Shown one piece after another: positions 1 through 38,012 of a stretch of DNA of 64,000 nucleotides. The first letter of the stretch is position 1. Every line of letters begins with the position of its first letter. A program made the position numbers and the translations under genes. Source of the DNA: Volvox africanus (lineage: Eukaryota > Chlorophyta > Chlorophyceae > Chlamydomonadales > Volvocaceae); contig BSDZ01000026.1 in assembly GCA_030268105.1 (NCBI GenBank), positions 748,001-812,000 of the forward strand. The letters run 5' to 3'. The notes under the pieces are model-generated. The model was not told where the DNA came from. It saw nothing but the letters and a program-made list of their open reading frames with translations, and ran no database searches.

Positions 1-25095
<25,095 letters not shown>

Positions 25096-25101
25096 CCCGT
25101 C

Positions 25102-26386
25102 GCCGCGTTTCCTATGCCAGTAAAATGTATTGCGCTTCATTTGCGAGTTTACGCATGAGATAAACATATATGTCATTAGTGTCTAAATCACGAGAACCCT
25201 TACGGCTGGCAAGGGTTCAGGGTGCTAATACATTTGGTTTGCGCTATCCGCATATAAAACAGAGAGGCTTATATGTACAGTACATTTATATATAGTAATG
25301 ACTCATATGACTTATATGACTATATAACAGAATAATGGTTCCTTTAAGACTTTACACCGCTTACATGGCATGCATGAATGGGACGAGCAGGGAGGTATTG
25401 GTGTTTCCAAGATTATATTGATTATCCTGATTTTATGCATTTTCTCTGCCATGGTGATCTGGATCCATTCGGTTAATCAGCTTAAGCCGAACTGGCCGAT
25501 TACTACACAATCAATTATGTAAGTAATTTGTATAAGACATCTTTAACGGATATAATTTCGTAGAAGTACCGGGCACCGGGCACGAACACGGAATACGTAC
25601 ATATGTACATACATACATACGTACGTAAAGTGTGCCAGAGCAATGGACGAGCACCGCACTAGAAGGAAATGTTCTTTCACAATCAAAATTACAATTACGA
25701 ATTAGTTATTGCATTCTCTTAGACGGTCATCGAATATAGTTACGATGAGAGGATAGGAAGTAAGATAAGACGTGATGTCGGCTTTCTAGAAGCCAGGAAG
25801 AGGGCAGGGTCCCAAATATCTGTACTGTACATGGCAGTTTAGGATTGAGGATTACAGGCGTGCCCGCACACACACACAAACACAATGGCCAAGAGTGCAG
25901 GGCGCATGAACTGCGCATGCTAATTCTCGATTCCCAAATTCAACACTATGCGCGTGTGTGGTGTGCCGCGTGTGGCGTTGTGAGGCGTGCAAATTGTTGC
26001 GTTTCAAATTTTTTCCAGATGTTTAAAAATATTCAAAGCTGTGGAAGCATATCGTTTGATCTAGTTTAAAGGGCGATAGGCAAAGGCTGGACTGAGCGCT
26101 GGGACCATGGAGAGTGTGAAACTTGTTTATACACGCTTCACTAAAGTCAGACCTCAGAATTTACATTTGAATAGAGACTGTTTAAATATATCCCATAAGC
26201 TGAAAACATTATCTTTAACAGTTATCCTCTAATGCGCGGGAAGATGGTTCTCGACGGAAATGGTTAATTTGTGGCACTTCGTGCTGGGTCCCCGACCCCA
26301 AATTTTAGTTTCACAATGTTCCCTATCTGGGGTGGTACATCATCTGGAATGAAGTGGTGAGAACTCATATGTAAGCTAGACTGGGT
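25102..26386. other. Interval without recognised gene
   Basis: Between the proposed first protease exon and the Pro-rich tail copy. AT-rich, with short GTACGTAC-like and CACACA runs. It presumably holds the protease promoter; no motif could be singled out. Confidence 0.5.
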
Positions 26387-27097
26387 TTGCAGTTGAAAAC
26401 ACCTGCACGGCCATCCCCTCCTCCCAAAGCACCCTCTCCTTCTCCCACATCACCCATGCGCACCTCCTCCTTCGCCGCCTCATCCGCCCTCACCTACTCC
26501 AAGCACCCTCCACTGCGCCAACCCTCCCATCCCCAGCCTCCCTCTCCTTCCCCCACACCGCCTGCACTTCCTCCTAGGCCTCCTCCCCTTTCAAGCCCAC
26601 CTTCACCACCTCTCCACCCACCAACACCCACTGCAAGCCCGTCACTACCTTCCCGTGCACAATCTTCCCTTTCCAATCCGCCCCTACCTCTGCCAACCCC
26701 ACCTGCTCCAACCTTGCACCTTAAGCCACCTTTTCCACACCCATTGACTCCCTTATGGCCCCTACCGCCGCCTCTCGCGGCATCTGTGGTATCATCACGC
26801 AGCAGTACGACCAAAGAAGCCACATCAACAGATACGGTTGCAACTGGTGTGAGCTTAAGTTCCGGAGATTCAGTTAGGCAAACGGGGGCTTCAACATCAC
26901 AGCTCTCAGGCAGCAATCTGGTTGATGCTGTGGCTTATCCCTCAAACTTCCCAACAGCAGAGGATGATGGACACACATTTCCAGTAGCGGCTGTTACCGC
27001 CGGGGGTGCTTCAGCCGTATTGGTGGTAGTCAGTGTGATTGCGGTGTTGGTGATTCGGCAAGCGCATCTGAAGCGATTACGTGTGGTGCCCATGTAG
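26387..27097 (+). pseudogene. Detached 3' end of a protease/pherophorin-type gene: Pro-rich tail with transmembrane anchor
   Basis: After an acceptor-like TTTGCAG at 26386 the frame stays open to a TAG at 27097: about 100 residues rich in Pro/Ser, a Ser/Thr-rich stalk, then a hydrophobic segment (AVLVVVSVIAVLVI) followed by RQAHLKRLR and the stop, as in a type I membrane anchor. The Pro-rich part (26570..26850) is nearly identical to 28920..29200. No 5' portion (module or signal peptide) was found upstream on this strand, so it is probably an orphan fragment, though a real gene with undetected upstream exons cannot be excluded. Confidence 0.5.
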
Positions 27098-27446
27098 AGA
27101 GGCCTGCTGAATACTTCTGGGATACACTTTTAACTTGGAATAAAGTCTTACTGAAGGCACTAGAATCCATTGTTTGTATAAATGTACATAACAGCAGACG
27201 TCGCCACAGTTTTAAGCAAGTGTTGTATCTTTGTCTTAATATCTGCCAAGCTGTTTAGGCCCAATCGGGCGATATCCATTAGGAGCATGTTTCCTGACAA
27301 TCCTGGACGTTACCCTTTAAATACCCCAGGATACTACAGCAAGAGGTGAATAATTTTGTTGGTGCAGGTTCGAATCCGTACTCCTAGGGTCAACGCCTTT
27401 GTGAAGCATCTGCTATGATGGGTCTAACACGCTATGAAGATGCGAG
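27098..27446. other. Interval without gene; contains dispersed repeat C
   Basis: Holds the repeat C copy (27236..27337) and a GGTTCGAATCC string that resembles a tRNA B box without a foldable tRNA around it. Confidence 0.6.
27236..27337 (+). repeat. Dispersed repeat C
   Basis: GTCTTAATATCTGCCAAGCT...GTTTCCTGACAATCCTGGA...CCCCAGGATACTACAG. The only copy outside the protease introns; it sits just upstream of the truncated module copy at 27447. Confidence 0.6.
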
Positions 27447-29348
27447 TGGGGTGGCGTCTTTGAGGGCGATAACACTGCCCGCGACCCCTACAGGTCTTGG
27501 GAGGCTATTGTGTGGAATGATAGCGCTCAAGCCCCGGATAAGACCAGATTCCGGGCATGCCTAAAGTGGTTTCGTGGTGGGCCTTCCTACAACGTTTCCC
27601 TAAAGGTCGATGTGAGGGGCAACAATATGCTTTCTACCTCGGCATTGTGTGATACGTCGCTGTTCTTGGTCGAAAATCGCATCATCTCTTGCAACATATC
27701 CTCCCCTGGCTTCCTGGGTAGCTTTGTCTACCCGCCCAGCATACCACCATCCCCAGGCCCGCCAATGCTGAACCCACCACAGCCGCCACGGAAGCCACCA
27801 CTATTCCCTCCATCACCACTGTCACCACCGTCGCCAACATTACGCTTGCCATGGCTGCGCTTCAAAATTGAATGGTTTGCCAGACCTCGTAAGTTTGCCA
27901 AGTTTGTGCAAAACACACGGTAGCTGCTGAGTAATAAGCTGCGTATTTGGGGTGTCGTGACAGTGGGCAGCGGGCGTGGCTGGGGTGATGGCGCTTTTGT
28001 TAAATATGTTTTGCGTGCGTGGATACTCTCGGTTTCAAAACATGCGTGGAAAAGCGAAAGTTGCTTGGCAGCATCTATCGTGCCAATACATGTTTGCTCT
28101 TCGATATACATTGGAGGGGGATTTAGCCGAGAGATGCAAACCAAAACGTTTCCAGAAATGTATTCTCCTGAGACTTATTTCATTAACATAACACGTATCT
28201 GCATTGTCGCATTATCGTTTAAGCCCTCACAAGCACTCAGCGCACTGCACTCTGTTGCTGGTTATCTATCCCATCACTACACGCCAGAGCCAAGCAACAA
28301 CAATTTGGATATCGTCGTGACGTGGATTTCCCCAAATGGCGTGGAGAAGTCCATTGGTTCCTTTTCCCCGTCTGTGGAAGGCGGGCGTTACGAGGGTGAC
28401 AACTTCCCCCCTTTCACTGCTGGCACAAACTTCGAGGCGGTCTCCTGGAACGATTCAGCAGCACCGCCATCACCAGCACTGTACCATGTTTGTGCCAGAT
28501 GGAATTCGACGGGACCCGCCTACGACATCAACTTGACAGTAGTTGTTGCGGGTGACGCCATTTTCAATTATTCGCGGAAGTGGGAGACAGCTCAACCATC
28601 AACCTCAGTATGCACAAACAACTCCCGGGGATTCATGCGTAGCATCAACTACCCCATACGGCCAAGCATAGCTGCCCTAAGTCCTCCGATGCCATCCGTG
28701 TGGCCACAAAGCAAGACAACTTCAAGCCCCTTCTTTCCATCTCCTCCTCCGCCAACTCTGCAGCGTCAAGTCATTCTTCCAAAACCCACCTCTCCACCTC
28801 CGACTCCGCCCCCACCTTCTCTTAGGCCGCCCTTACCACCCTCATCAGCTTTGAAACCCGTGCGACCACCGCCACTTCGCCCGCACGTCGTCCTATGCCA
28901 CCCTTACCACCGCCACCTCTAAGACCTGCTCCCCTTTCAAGCCCACCTTCACCACCTCTCTACCCACCAACACCCACTGCAAGCCCGTCACGACCTCCCC
29001 GTGCACAATCTTCCCTTTCCAATCCGCCCCTACCTCTGCCAACCCCACCTGCTCCAACCTTGCACCTTAAGCCACCTTTTCCACACCCATTGACTCCCTT
29101 ATGGCCCCTACCGCCGCCTCTCGCGGCATCTGTGGTATCATCACGCAGCAGTACGACCAAAGAAGCCACATCAACAGATACGGTTGCAACTGGTGTGATC
29201 CCAAATCCCGCTGGACAGCCAGTTGCAACTGGAGAACCAGGCATTGAGACAATAACTGAAAATCGCGTCAGGGTTAGACATCCTAATCATTACCATGATG
29301 CTACAGTAGTACAGTTCCAGCCGCACATGACAGACCGGTTCGTACAAT
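27447..29348 (+). pseudogene. Truncated, frameshifted copy of the module region of the protease family
   Basis: Starts abruptly in mid-module (GGVFEGDNTARDPYRSW; the DLDLMVSW half is absent), continues as Pro-rich spacer and PWLRFKIEWFARP, and splices in phase from a donor after 27888 to an acceptor near 28271 to give a second module (PSNNNLDIVVTW, GGRYEGDN, FEAVSWNDS, YHVCARW, YDINLTVVV) and another Pro-rich spacer. Around 28862..28895 the frame must shift to reach the downstream tail (MPPLPPPPLRP). The end after 29200 differs from the membrane-anchored tail at 26850 and matches intron-type sequence seen at 4096 and 22225. I read it as a broken, chimeric duplicate. Confidence 0.6.
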
Positions 29349-29740
29349 AGGCAGTATCCAGTAGCAGCACTTCCTAAGGTGAAGTTGTGATATGTGTATT
29401 ATGGTTCCCTAAACCCATATAGCGTGCATGCTAAGCAAGGTGTTGATACAGTGCACAGTCCGGTCACAGGATGGACTTCCCTTTTTTCCATTTTGTAATT
29501 GCACCCTTTATGTATTTGGTGGAAGCAGCCAGCGGCATGACTAATAAACTCGCTCAGTTAGGCCGGCTTACCATGAACGCGTCTCTTCGCGCCGCGGCCC
29601 TCAGTATGGAGCTGTAAGGTCCGTACACCAGCAAGGTATTGTTGGGAATATACGACACCACAGAGCAGCCCTGGGATGCCAGGTCGTCACGATAGAGACT
29701 CTCCAATACCTGAGATGGAACATCGACGTCAGTTAGGCAA
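29325..29740 (-). pseudogene. Frameshifted copy of the protease prodomain exon
   Basis: Homologous to 22225..22590 including the exon 22423..22559 and flanking intron. One extra base (a T in the CACGATAGAG string, plus strand) disrupts the frame early in the exon and brings a TGA in frame. No further prodomain or catalytic exons follow downstream. A relic. Confidence 0.75.
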
Positions 29741-31119
29741 GCAAACAGCCCTTCATGCGTAGACCTTTTTTTCTGGGAGAAGGCTAAGAATACACGATAC
29801 GATCCTTACACGATAAGAATGGTACCGTACTTCTCGATGAAGTCTTTAGGTTTCGTCTGAGCTCTGAATGGCATCACCTTTTACACCATTTTAGAGTGGT
29901 TTTATTTGTCCTGAAAGGCGGGTATTGTATCTCAGGGCGGCTAAGACTGGCAACAGTCGACCCAGCAGGTCAACGACTAACCCCCATAGGTCAACGCCCC
30001 TAACAAAGGTGGTTAAGGGCTTGCTGACAGGCTAGCGGCAGGAGTGCAAGACGTGTGACGACGGGACGGTCATGACACGGCATCATGAGGAGGCTACACG
30101 TTATATGCATGACTGAAATATAACGGGGGCCTTAACACCTCTGGTGAATTGGTTGCGACTCCGGTTGCCAGTAGTGGTTCTGAGGAAGGGTCAGGATACA
30201 TCGCGACTGCATATCCTGGCTTATCTGGGAAATGGCTTCCTCTGGAAGCTAGGCTCTGATTAGTTTATTACGAGTGACGGCGTTGGGAGGCTCGCGAGGG
30301 CGGCTTGAGGACAAGATTATCCCTAGGTAGCAACCTCCATGGCGTTATTCAATCGCCGCTCTGCGATCTACTTAATCTCTCTTACAAGCTAACCGGTAGG
30401 TCTCACTATCACTGCTTTGGGTTTTTTTCATATTTTTTATTTTTACCTTACACGTTTTCCTTAATGTCGCTTCCGCTCATCATAATACAACAGCAGGCGT
30501 CTCAGTACAGGCGCCAGTCCACCAGGGCCCCCTGGAAAGCGGCAAAATCGTCCTGTGAGCACACGGACCGTCATCCATATACGTATTACGGCAATACACC
30601 GGACATTGTGATAGTCCAAATTTTGAACAGTAAATAGATGGAGATGCAAGCACAGGGACGAGGGGTGTATAGGAGTCGACGTAGGGGTAAGGGCGCTGGT
30701 AGGCGTAAGTTCAGAGGGAAAGCCGTACCACCATTTGACGCAGTAGTGATCTCGGGGCAGCGGCCGAGGTTATCAATCCAACATTGTATCATGTGTCATA
30801 GTCGTACATATTTGGTGCAACATAAGCACGATGTTATGCAGCAACCAGGTGCCTGACTGCCCGTAGGGAAGCTAAAAAATGGTATCTCAAAGAAGAATAG
30901 TTCGGAAGGAAGTATATGGCGATCTTCTGGAAAAACAAAGTGGTTACGGGAACAAGACTATTTCGTACGATTCCTCAGGGCACCACCTAACAAACGCACT
31001 TTAGCACCCTAAGCTTCCTGATTTCACAATACACAAGGCATTTAATAGTATAACCGGAAATTAACTGTTCTAAAACTAGTACTTAGCAGGCCTAGCAGGC
31101 CTCAAACGCCTTCATTCCC
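29741..31119. other. Intergenic interval, putative upstream region of the SR splicing factor
   Basis: No open frame with protein-like composition recognised. It presumably contains the promoter of the gene starting at 31120. Confidence 0.5.
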
Positions 31120-33701
31120 ATGGCTTCTTACGATGAGTATGAGTACTTGGAGCAACAGCTTAATGTCCAACGTGGGAAGGATACTCTAATGGCAGAATCG
31201 AAGGCGGCACGAGGAAAGTTAACAGATGGCACAACTAGCGACGAAGATAACAATCGGAGACGCTACTCTAGGTCCAGGTCTCGTTCCAGGCATCACAACT
31301 GCAGCCATTCCTCGCAGTCACGCTCGCGGGACAGTCGCCATCGTTCGAGGTCTCGTTCTCGAGATGAATCTCGGTCCCATTCGGACCGACATCGCGCTTC
31401 GCATCGCTCACCACGCCGGTGAGTTGAGTTGCTAGAAGCTGCGTATTTATCCTAATACTTTTTTATGAGCCTGTAGATTACTTCATCAGCTGCTGAAATG
31501 TCAACTGCTGTCCTACCCTATTGTTCTGCTTTACAGGCGCTCTACGACGCCACCAGCAGAGCGAATGGCCCGCGAGAAGGAACGCGAACTTAGGGAGTTA
31601 GAGCGTGCTACGCGAACCATTTTTGTTTATAATCTTAGTCTCCGCGCCGATGAGCGCGACTTGTTTGAGTTTTTTTCCAAGGTATGCTGTTGATCGTTCG
31701 CCCGAGCTGTTTAGTGTGTATTGGTTTGCGCGGCTTTACAATATGTGATTATTTTTTACTTTAACTGCGTCGCGTGCGCTTGCAGGTTGGCCGCGTGGTT
31801 GACATCCGGCTCATCATAGACAAGAACACAAGGAAGTCACGGGGTTTGGCTTACATTGAATTCAGCAGGGGGGAGGAGGTTATTTCAGCAGTTGCTTTGA
31901 CGGGCCACGATTTAAAGGGCCAACCTGTCATGGTGAAGGTGAGTATGAATTTTCTTGATATGCAGGGTTTGTATTGGGGCCTGCTTTCTGTGCGGTTTCT
32001 CGTTCCTACGGTGGCGTTTAGTTATCTAGCAGGGTAGAGGTGAACGTGCACTAGGGCAAGCAACCCCTCAGGACTGAAAGCAGTGGCTGCACCTGTACGC
32101 ACATGTAAGCTTCAACAGTTTTCTCTCCTAAACGTCAGTCGTGCTCTACCTTTGCCTCGCCCTAATTGTTTGCGCTGGAGCAGGCCTCGGAAGCCGAGAA
32201 AAATATGGCGTGGGAAGCGGCTCAGCAGCAGAAGCAATCTACGCAGGCTGCGACGCAGCAACTTCTGACGTCACTTGCTGCCACGGGGTCTGGCGGTATG
32301 GGTACAGCTACGGGGGTAGCCACCAAGGGGCCTTGCTGGCTGCAAGTCAGCAATCTGCCAAAGCAGCTGGGGGATGCTGAGATTCAGCAGCTCTTCGCAC
32401 CCTTTGGAAAACTCGAGACGGTGCAGTTGGCTCTGGATGTGACAGGGCGGAGCACTGGTTTCGCTTACCTCAAATTTGGATCGATGGATGCTGCTGCAGG
32501 GGCCATGGCTCACTGGCATGGGCGAAAGCTGTTGGATACGCAGCTGACTGTAACGGCTATGGCTCCACCGACACCGCAACTCTTGGCGCCAGCCCTTCCC
32601 ATTATTGCTTCCCTGTCGGAAATTTTTCCGCCAGCGCTTGAGACCCCTGGGGCAGATCCATCCCTGGTTCCAGGCTTAGTTGCGGGACCCACCGTGGGGG
32701 CTATTGCTCCGCCTGCAGGCGCAGCCGCTGTGGCCTCGATTCAAAGTGCAGTTATTACAACTGGCGAGCTGGATGAGGATAATGAGAGTGGTGGCATTAA
32801 GATGAGCGCGCAGGGGCGCGTGGCGCTAATGTCCAAGTTAGCTGGATCGGTTGGGTTACTGGTGCAACCCGTCAACATGCCTGCTGCAGGGCTACCTGTC
32901 AGCACTTCTGCCTCTCGCGTGGGATTGTCCGTTGACCCCCTGCTCCTCATCCAGCAGGGCGTGCTAGGCCCCAGTTCGCCAAAACCTACGGCATGCTTGC
33001 TCCTGAAGAATATGTTTGATGCACTGCCAACTGTGGGTGATGCATCAGCGCAGAATGCTGCGGCGTCTACTCTGGCGGCTGAGGTTGAGGAAGACGTGCG
33101 GGAGGAGTGCTCTCGATTTGGCGATCTGCTGCATGTTTGGGTGGACTCCAAGTCGAAGGTAGGCCTCTATTTATTGAAGCGTATATACTGCATCATACCG
33201 TAAGGGAAGGTGCACTCTTGCGTGCGATCCAGTGAGTTGGGCAATGCAGAGACACACAGTCTGTCCTGTACGGTGGTCGTCTGTTCAGATCTGGAGGTCC
33301 AATCTCGTTTTCGAAATTAAGGACACGTCCTTTTTTTTGCAGGGCTTCGTCTACCTGCGTTTCTCGAGTACTCAGTCAGCAGAGGCAGCACACCGAGCCC
33401 TGCACGGCCGTTGGTACGGTGGCAGGCAAATCCTGGCTGAATACCAATTCCTGCAGGTGTACATCAGCCATTTCAAGCTGCAGCCCAAGTGTTTATGACG
33501 GAAGCTGAAGAGATTTGTTAACGTGGCCAGTCTTGAGCTCTTACTTTAACCTCATCTGCAACGCATTTGCAGGCTCGGGTCACCCTTTGGCGTTTCGTTA
33601 TGCCACAACGGCTTCCATCGTGGGCAGGCCTGAACTGTCAAAATCTGGCCTCTTCCAAGACGGTGACGGTGAAAAGCAGTTTTTGCCATCGGATGCCGTA
33701 G
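31120..33701 (+). CDS. RBM39: RBM39/CAPER-like SR splicing factor (three RRM-type domains)
   Basis: join(31120..31418, 31537..31681, 31786..31938, 32184..33158, 33343..33456, 33573..33701), 604 residues, phases consistent. Seen: Arg/Ser-rich region about 46-110 (SRSRSRSRHH...), RRM1 about 123-199 (RTIFVYNL, SRGLAYIEF), then ASEAEKN, RRM2 about 250-325 (CWLQVSNLP, GFAYLKF), and a third domain about 467-562 (CLLLKNMFD, EEDVREECSRFGDL, GFVYLRFSS, GRWYGGRQILAEY). This order and these phrases are those of RBM39/CAPER, a U2AF65-related nuclear factor in 3' splice site choice. The last exon is doubtful: reading through the last intron instead ends at a stop at 33498 with VYISHFKLQPKCL. RRM1 lacks the most canonical RNP aromatic set. 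Confidence 0.9.
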
Positions 33702-35559
33702 AATTGAGGTGTTGTTATTACGTGCTGTCGTGCTATTCTGTATTATGCAGCCGATTACAATATGATATTTTGCCCCGTCTTAGGTCATGACTTGGTGCCA
33801 ACCCCACACATCACCACAAGACAAGTCATTAAAGGTATTGAAATCGGGCATGGTGGGGTTCATGTCAACTCAGCTGGCTGGGGCTTTAATAACCGGTTTC
33901 ATCATGAACACCCAGCATATCTGACGGAAGGCACCGATCACGTTTTATGATGCTCAAATTACAGGCATTTGACAACCCCGGTGCTGGAGGCATTGTAGTA
34001 TGATATTGAGGTGGGACGCACAGTCTTCGTATCCTCCTTGATCTGCAGGAAATTGACAGGAAAATGTGCAATCATCAAGTTGTGGCACGAGCAGTTGCCC
34101 GTTGTGTATATGCCTAAGAGCTTTGCAAGCTTCTGTCTGTACCTGGCGTCTAATGTGTGCGTTGATGCTTAATCAGGATTGCAAACATTTAACACACCGA
34201 GACTGAGTTGCTCGTATGCTCGAGTTTCGGTGCAATCAGTGTAGTCCAAAGCTCGAGTTTCGGTGCAATTGTATGTCAAAAGTGCTGTCTTAGTTCTTGG
34301 TGCTGGTGCAGTAATCCAGCAATCATTGTGGATTGGGTATCTAGCTCTTCATTGTAACATTACGTTTCTGCGATGATTGATGATGATGATGCACTTGGAT
34401 TATAGGCACCTGACCACACAGATGTCAGGTGGGGCGTAAGAAGCACAGCCCTAATCAGCCATCTTGTCACTTCTTTCCGTTGCTCGATATCGTCAGTGGG
34501 CTTACAGATGTACGTACACCTGTACCTGTACGTACCCAATGAGGAACCCCACTGGCCACGTGCCTGGCGGTTCGACATTCTTAGCATCCTCCAGCGGTAG
34601 GATCATCTGGGCATTTTCACACACAGCATTCAATTTTTTCCTGATACAGTAAAGCCTAAGCGAATTCAAACAACAAAAAGTGGCCAATGATGACAACTCC
34701 TACTTGGCATCTCCTACGCGCGACTAACTCACAAACCCCCCTCCCCCAGTCTCAATGTATCCGGATGGATTATCTCCGGATTGGTAGACACTACTAGTTT
34801 TCGGTTGGCCTACTCTTGATCCTCAGCGTCATCCTCCAGTACCAAAACCACGTGCCTCAGCCTCTCCAGAGTGCAGACGTGGCCTTGCGCAGCTAGGGTG
34901 CACATATGGGGATGCAGCAGTGGGGAAGAAGTGCAATCGTTCTTAAAGAGAGACACACCAGCGATCACCCGTCAGGCCATCTTAGCGCACTGCCCAACAA
35001 ATCTTGCTAAATCACCATAATCCCTGCAATCCTGTTAAAGTCATTCCACGCTTATAAAGGACATTTTTTTGCAGCAGTGTCTTAATGGGCATAACTTTTA
35101 ATATCCCAACAACTTCGCACAGGACAGCATTTGGGAAAAAGCATTTGCAACCTTCCTAAAGCAAAAGAGTCCCCTACCTCACGCAGGATAGGTACCATAG
35201 GCTGCGGAGCAGTACAGTTGGTGTTGCCGCTATGGCTACACTTCGTCCAGGTTGCTCTGCGACGAAACCCAGAGTGGGCAGAGTCCGCGGATCAGGTCTT
35301 GAAGGGTAACGACGATGCTAGTGCCCTAACCTGTAAACGATACTCGAGAGCATCAGACACAAAATTCCTGGAAGCATCATCAAACCTTCCTAACGCATCA
35401 TTCCGCTGCTCCAATGATCTCGCTTGCTACAAGCCATGCACGCTGTCATTCCCCGCCCCCACCTATCAGTCTGCTTATACGTAAAACACTACAGCTTTTG
35501 GGTAGTTCATACCCGGACCCCAGCCGTGTCTCTCCCCTGAGCTCGTGGTTCTCTCCGTG

Positions 35560-36050
35560 TTACTCACACCCGCTCACCTCCCCCCTTCTGTAGGGGCCAC
35601 CACAGGCAGCACAAAAACGTCCACTCCAGGAGCCTCTCCACCGGCAGGTCCAACATCGCCTCATGCAGCCAAGCGGACTTGTGCACACCGCTGCTACCGA
35701 CAGAGGCGCCATCCGCTGCCATGGACGTGCCCTAGCACTCTGTCTGCTCAACCTTCCCTTCGTCCTCCTCCTGCACCGCCACCTGCTCAGGGCTTGCCCT
35801 TGTTATCGCCTGTGCCGCGTCTGAAAGCCCCATTGTAGCCAACGATGAGATGCAATCCAATGGTTGTATAACCGCCGCTGCGGGCACAGTCGCCGGTGTC
35901 ATCTTCTCCATTTTGCATGCTGTACCGACGGTGTCGCGCCCGTGTCTTTGGTGCTCTCCATCGCCAGTACCATCTTCACCTCCGAACTCGCTACCGCTAC
36001 CATTACCTCGTCGTTCCAGACGCATCGACGAAGAAGCGACCTGGGGATGA
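35560..36050 (-). CDS. Possible exons of an unidentified gene
   Basis: After the acceptor-like CATCCCCAG a frame runs from about 36042 (VASSSMRLERRG) through PLDCISSLATMGLSDAAQAI and ASPEQVAVQEEDEG to a stop at about 35732; a second frame right after it (MAADGASVGSS, then SAWLHEAMLDLPVERLLEW) runs to a donor-like GGTGAGC at about 35566. Both have natural amino-acid composition, unlike the antisense frames. I could not join them in phase, and no family is recognised. Confidence 0.3.
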
Positions 36051-37705
36051 GGGGACGTTAGCCTCGGCACTGAGCGCCAGTTTGCATCAGCTGGTGCGAC
36101 GGGATCACCTGATATGGAATGTGGAATTCCTCGCAACGTGATGTGGACGCGGACGCGCTGTGGGACAAATCTGGACATCATAACGAGGTGGGAATATATA
36201 TTGGCGACTATCGCAGCTCATCCTGACTGGAGTGGAAGGAGGCTGCGGAACCGAGCTGAAGCGGGGAATAACCGTCGGATGTAGAGAAACGTACACCATG
36301 AACGGAGTGACGGGGCTCTTCCAGGCCGACAATAAGAATGGCTGGGACTCGAACTTGGCAGGATAAAGACTAGACTGTTTGTTGCCAAATAGCTTGAGTC
36401 AGGACCCTAAACTCCAAAACCAGTCCTGCACCAGCAGCGCTCCTTCTCTGTCTTCCTTGACGTCCCCCCCCTTCTCACAACGTCACAGTGAAGCGGATTT
36501 CCAATTACCCTTTCCTCTCCCAAACCGCCTCCCTACGAGAAGCAGTTTATATTTAAACAGACGACAGGCGGAAGGATTTAGCAAGGTTCGGAAGGTGGAA
36601 ATATGTTTATAATATTTATAAATATATAAAAGAGATTCATTAATCTATGACCTAACTCGACCGACAAAAAGCTTGGCGGCGCCAGCCACGCCCACGACAC
36701 CGCGGCGCTCCTACTGCGCACCTGAGCTATCACAGACACGGAGGTCATTAAGCTCTTCATCCCTAAAACTGAACGGACCCGGGGACGGGGCTTTCCTATT
36801 GAGATCCGATGGGAAAAGTCGCTCCACAACAGCAGCTAGCGATGGCCACGGTGAAGCTGAAGCTGAGCCCGAGCTGCAGCTATGGCCAGAGCTTTGACTT
36901 CAGTGTTCGACCGGGACGTTTGCGCCAGTGCAGGCGACAGGCGCATGAGCCACGGCAGCGCAGCAAAGCCCGATATCACCATGACATGTAATTTCCCGGT
37001 AGTTGTCGAGGTGGTTCCCGGTGGTTGTCGAGGCGGACGCGGGTGGGACGAAGACAATACTGGGACAGCCAAAATCCCAGCCTGGCGTAGGCGTACAGAA
37101 CTTAGCGGTAAAGATGCTCGGCAATGGCGTTCGGGGTATTGGTGGTCGTAGTGGCGCCAGCTGACAGCGCCGGTGGTAGCATATTGCCCGGCTGTGGCTT
37201 TGGTGATGAAGTGGTTGGTAGCGTTCACTGCAATGTCCGTTGCGCAACATCTCGCCAGATATGGGGTATTTCACCAAGGCGGCAACCCGCGGCATGGCTG
37301 CAAAGCCACAGCCGCAGCAATGTCGAGGTTACGTAGCGAAACAATGGAAGGGACATGATCATGGACAGCGACAGCGGAATAAGCGTCAACGATTTCACAT
37401 AAGACCAAGGATCTTGCTCCGCAGGAACTCTTGAGGTGCGTTTGCTGATTTCCGCATCTATCTGAAGTCGGTTTTGGTTCAATGCTCATATGTACAAATC
37501 TTGTAACGACCAATCAACAACCAAGATGACGTACAGCTTTATGATCTGAACCCGAACCCCGAAAGAACGAGGTATGCATCAGACTTGCTTGATATGGACT
37601 GCCTTTAAAGTAACTCATCCATCCCGCTCTCCTGCCCCGATGGGAGTGGCTTCACGCACGTACAGTCCACACGCCGCAAGATGGCAAACAGCGCGCCGTT
37701 GAGTA

Positions 37706-38012
37706 GCTACAGGAGGGGACTTCGAAGGGCACCCTCCTCTTTGAAGGAGCAAGGAGTGTCTTCGAAACAAGCCGCAGCTTCGCGAAGGTCATGCTGGGTG
37801 GATGCAACGGCTTTGGAATCGCTGGGTGGCGCAGCATCGGAGCTGACGTGGGCGTTGCAGTCGGCGTCTGGGGCCTCCGGTGTGCGCAGCTCCCTGTTCG
37901 CCAGCTGCAGCCTGCGCTTGCGCTCATTTTTGCATCTGTCGCTGCAGCACTGCACTTCATCCCAGCATTTCTCCCACCTGTGGAAACAGTCACGAAGGGC
38001 TTTTCGGATCTC
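37706..38012 (-). CDS. Possible Cys-rich exon of an unidentified gene
   Basis: Frame from about 38012 reads EIRKALRDCFHRWEKCWDEV, then QCCSDRCKNERKRRL and ends RSPLL before a TAG at about 37706. It has closely spaced Cys and many charged residues, like a small helical Cys-rich protein. A TGA lies immediately upstream in frame, so a 5' exon would be needed; none was found. Confidence 0.3.

Noticed and set aside
27355..27390. tRNA-like string GGTTCGAATCC
   Set aside because: The flanking bases do not form a T stem and no acceptor or anticodon arms could be paired.
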